Source: Verrucomicrobiales bacterium (GTDB lineage: Bacteria > Verrucomicrobiota > Verrucomicrobiia > Verrucomicrobiales > DEV007). Taken from it: a stretch of DNA of 6,660 nucleotides. The stretch covers positions 1 through 6,660 of the forward strand of contig JAKMGR010000471.1 in NCBI GenBank assembly GCA_022424805.1. The letters run 5' to 3'. A model generated the notes under the pieces. It saw only the letters and a program-made list of their open reading frames with translations. It made no database searches and was not told the origin of the DNA. Below, one piece after another: positions 5,535-6,660 of this stretch; position 1 is the first letter of the stretch, and every line of letters begins with the position of its first letter. A program made the position numbers and the translations under genes.

Positions 5535-6660
5535 CTACGCAGCTTCCTTCTCGTCTCCGTCGTCTTTCGCTTTTTTCTCCATGATCACCTCAGGCTCTTT
5601 CGTGCCTTCGACGACTTCGCGGTCGACGATGACTTTGGCGAATCTGTCCTGGCTCGGTGCGTCGAACATGACTTCGAGCATGAGCTTTTCGAAGATCGAG
5701 CGCAGTGCCCGGGCACCGGTTCCACGATCGATTGCTTCTTCAGCCATGGCTTCGAGGCCGTCTTCGGTGATCTTGAGATTGACGCCATCCATCGCGAGAA
5801 GTTTGGCGTACTGCTTCACCATCGCATTCTTTGGTTCGGTGAGAACCTGGACCAATTCTGGCGTCTGGAGTGGACGCAGGGTGGAAACGACGGGGAGACG
5901 TCCGACAAATTCGGGGATCAGCCCGAAGCCGTGAAGGTCTTCAGGGGAAATATTGCGAAGCTGTGTTTCGATCTCGCTCTCGCTGGCGACTTTGGTAATT
6001 TCATCACCGAATCCGAGAACTTTTTTACCGAGGCGACGGCCGACGATCTCTTCCAGTCCGACGAAGGCTCCACCGCAGACGAAAAGAATTCTCTCGGTGT
6101 TTACCTGGATGTATTCCTGCTGAGGATGCTTGCGCCCGCCTTGCGGGGGAACGTTGCAAACGGTTCCCTCGAGCATCTTAAGGAGAGCCTGCTGAACGCC
6201 TTCACCACTGACGTCGCGGGTGATGCTGACATTCTCGGTCTTGCGGCCAATCTTGTCGATTTCGTCGATGTAAATGATCCCCATCTCGGCGCGCTCGACG
6301 TCGTAGTCGGCGGACTGGAGGAGTCGCAGGATGATGTTCTCGACGTCTTCGCCGACGTAGCCAGCCTCCGTCAAGGTAGTCGCATCTGCGATGCAAAAGG
6401 GAACATTCAGCACCTTGGCGAGTGTCTTCGCGAGAAGCGTTTTTCCGGATCCGGTTGGGCCGATAAGAAGTATATTGCTCTTTTCGATCTCGACGTCTTC
6501 GAATTCGGAAAAGCGATTGTGTGCACGAACTTTGGCCGGAGCAGAGAATTGATTGAGGCGATTGTAGTGGTTGGGATCGGCGACGGAGTGGAGTTTTTTC
6601 GCGTGGTCCTGTACAATTACATAGTCGTCGAGTTTTCCGAGAAGCTCCTTGGGCTTGTGA
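5535..6660 (-). CDS. clpX: ATP-dependent Clp protease ATP-binding subunit ClpX, N-terminus beyond the window edge
   Basis: The open frame enters from the right edge and runs 374 codons to TAG at 5535. ClpX is the AAA+ unfoldase that feeds substrates to ClpP. Counting from the edge: Walker A GPTGSGKT (67-74), pore loop GYVG (100-103), Walker B IIYIDEID (128-135), RKH loop (176-178), the ClpP-binding IGF-type loop as LGF (215-217), [13 protein letters not shown] (246-258), and sensor 2 with [12 protein letters not shown] (313-324). The C-terminal tail is charged and ends DEKEAA. The N-terminal zinc-binding domain (about 55 residues in usual ClpX of about 420) would lie outside the window. Two usually well conserved places differ: YVIVQ for YVIGQ (13-17), and the stretch [10 protein letters not shown] (26-35) where VAVYNHYKRL is usual. 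clpP is often upstream but cannot be seen. The gene reads toward the selenoprotein candidate in the same direction, 160 bases apart. Confidence 0.97.
   Translation of the reverse strand, partial: HKPKELLGKLDDYVIVQDHAKKLHSVADPNHYNRLNQFSAPAKVRAHNRFSEFEDVEIEKSNILLIGPTGSGKTLLAKTLAKVLNVPFCIADATTLTEAGYVGEDVENIILRLLQSADYDVERAEMGIIYIDEIDKIGRKTENVSITRDVSGEGVQQALLKMLEGTVCNVPPQGGRKHPQQEYIQVNTERILFVCGGAFVGLEEIVGRRLGKKVLGFGDEITKVASESEIETQLRNISPEDLHGFGLIPEFVGRLPVVSTLRPLQTPELVQVLTEPKNAMVKQYAKLLAMDGVNLKITEDGLEAMAEEAIDRGTGARALRSIFEKLMLEVMFDAPSQDRFAKVIVDREVVEGTKEPEVIMEKKAKDDGDEKEAA

Overview
The window looks like a bacterial chromosome of moderate GC, most probably from Verrucomicrobiota, perhaps the Opitutae/Puniceicoccales side. 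This is inferred from three things: an ECF sigma factor of the type common in the Planctomycetes-Verrucomicrobia group, a pair of Gfo/Idh/MocA oxidoreductases, and an SHD1-like domain fused to a secreted thioredoxin-fold protein. Most starts lack a clear Shine-Dalgarno sequence. There is no sign of a phage, insertion sequence, CRISPR array or stable RNA gene.

Layout from left to right. (1) A HAD-IB phosphatase gene on the minus strand runs off the left edge. It is divergent from a conserved-looking hypothetical helical protein with an acidic tail (570-1211). (2) A 110-base non-coding stretch holds a hairpin, two mutually exclusive hairpins and an 8-bp tandem repeat, and leads into a small coiled-coil protein (1322-1597). 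(3) An ECF-type sigma factor (1618-2334, minus) is divergent from two tandem Gfo/Idh/MocA oxidoreductases (2370-3617 and 3645-4646, plus), which probably form an operon. (4) On the minus strand lies a secreted TlpA/thioredoxin-like protein (4658-5374), and upstream of it a 5'-truncated clpX (5535-6660).

The main discovery is in the thioredoxin-like gene. Read with standard stops it appears as two separate pieces: a 62-residue signal-peptide fragment and a downstream fragment. Both are in the same frame and are separated by one TGA codon at 5186-5188. That TGA falls exactly where the first cysteine of the redox CxxC motif belongs, giving WGTR-U-GPC, and the frame stays open to a TAA at 4658. 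A perfect 7-bp hairpin (5146-5162 on the genome) starts 23 bases after the TGA in the mRNA. Its apical loop can be read as GUU or GGUUC, which has the form of a bacterial SECIS element. The simplest reading is a selenocysteine-containing exported thioredoxin/TlpA-like protein with a UxxC active site and a C-terminal SHD1-like domain. The rivals are a point nonsense mutation or a sequencing error. TGA ends at least three other genes here, so general recoding of TGA is unlikely. No selA, selB, selC or selD lies in the window, so the host's ability to make selenoproteins cannot be judged from this sequence.
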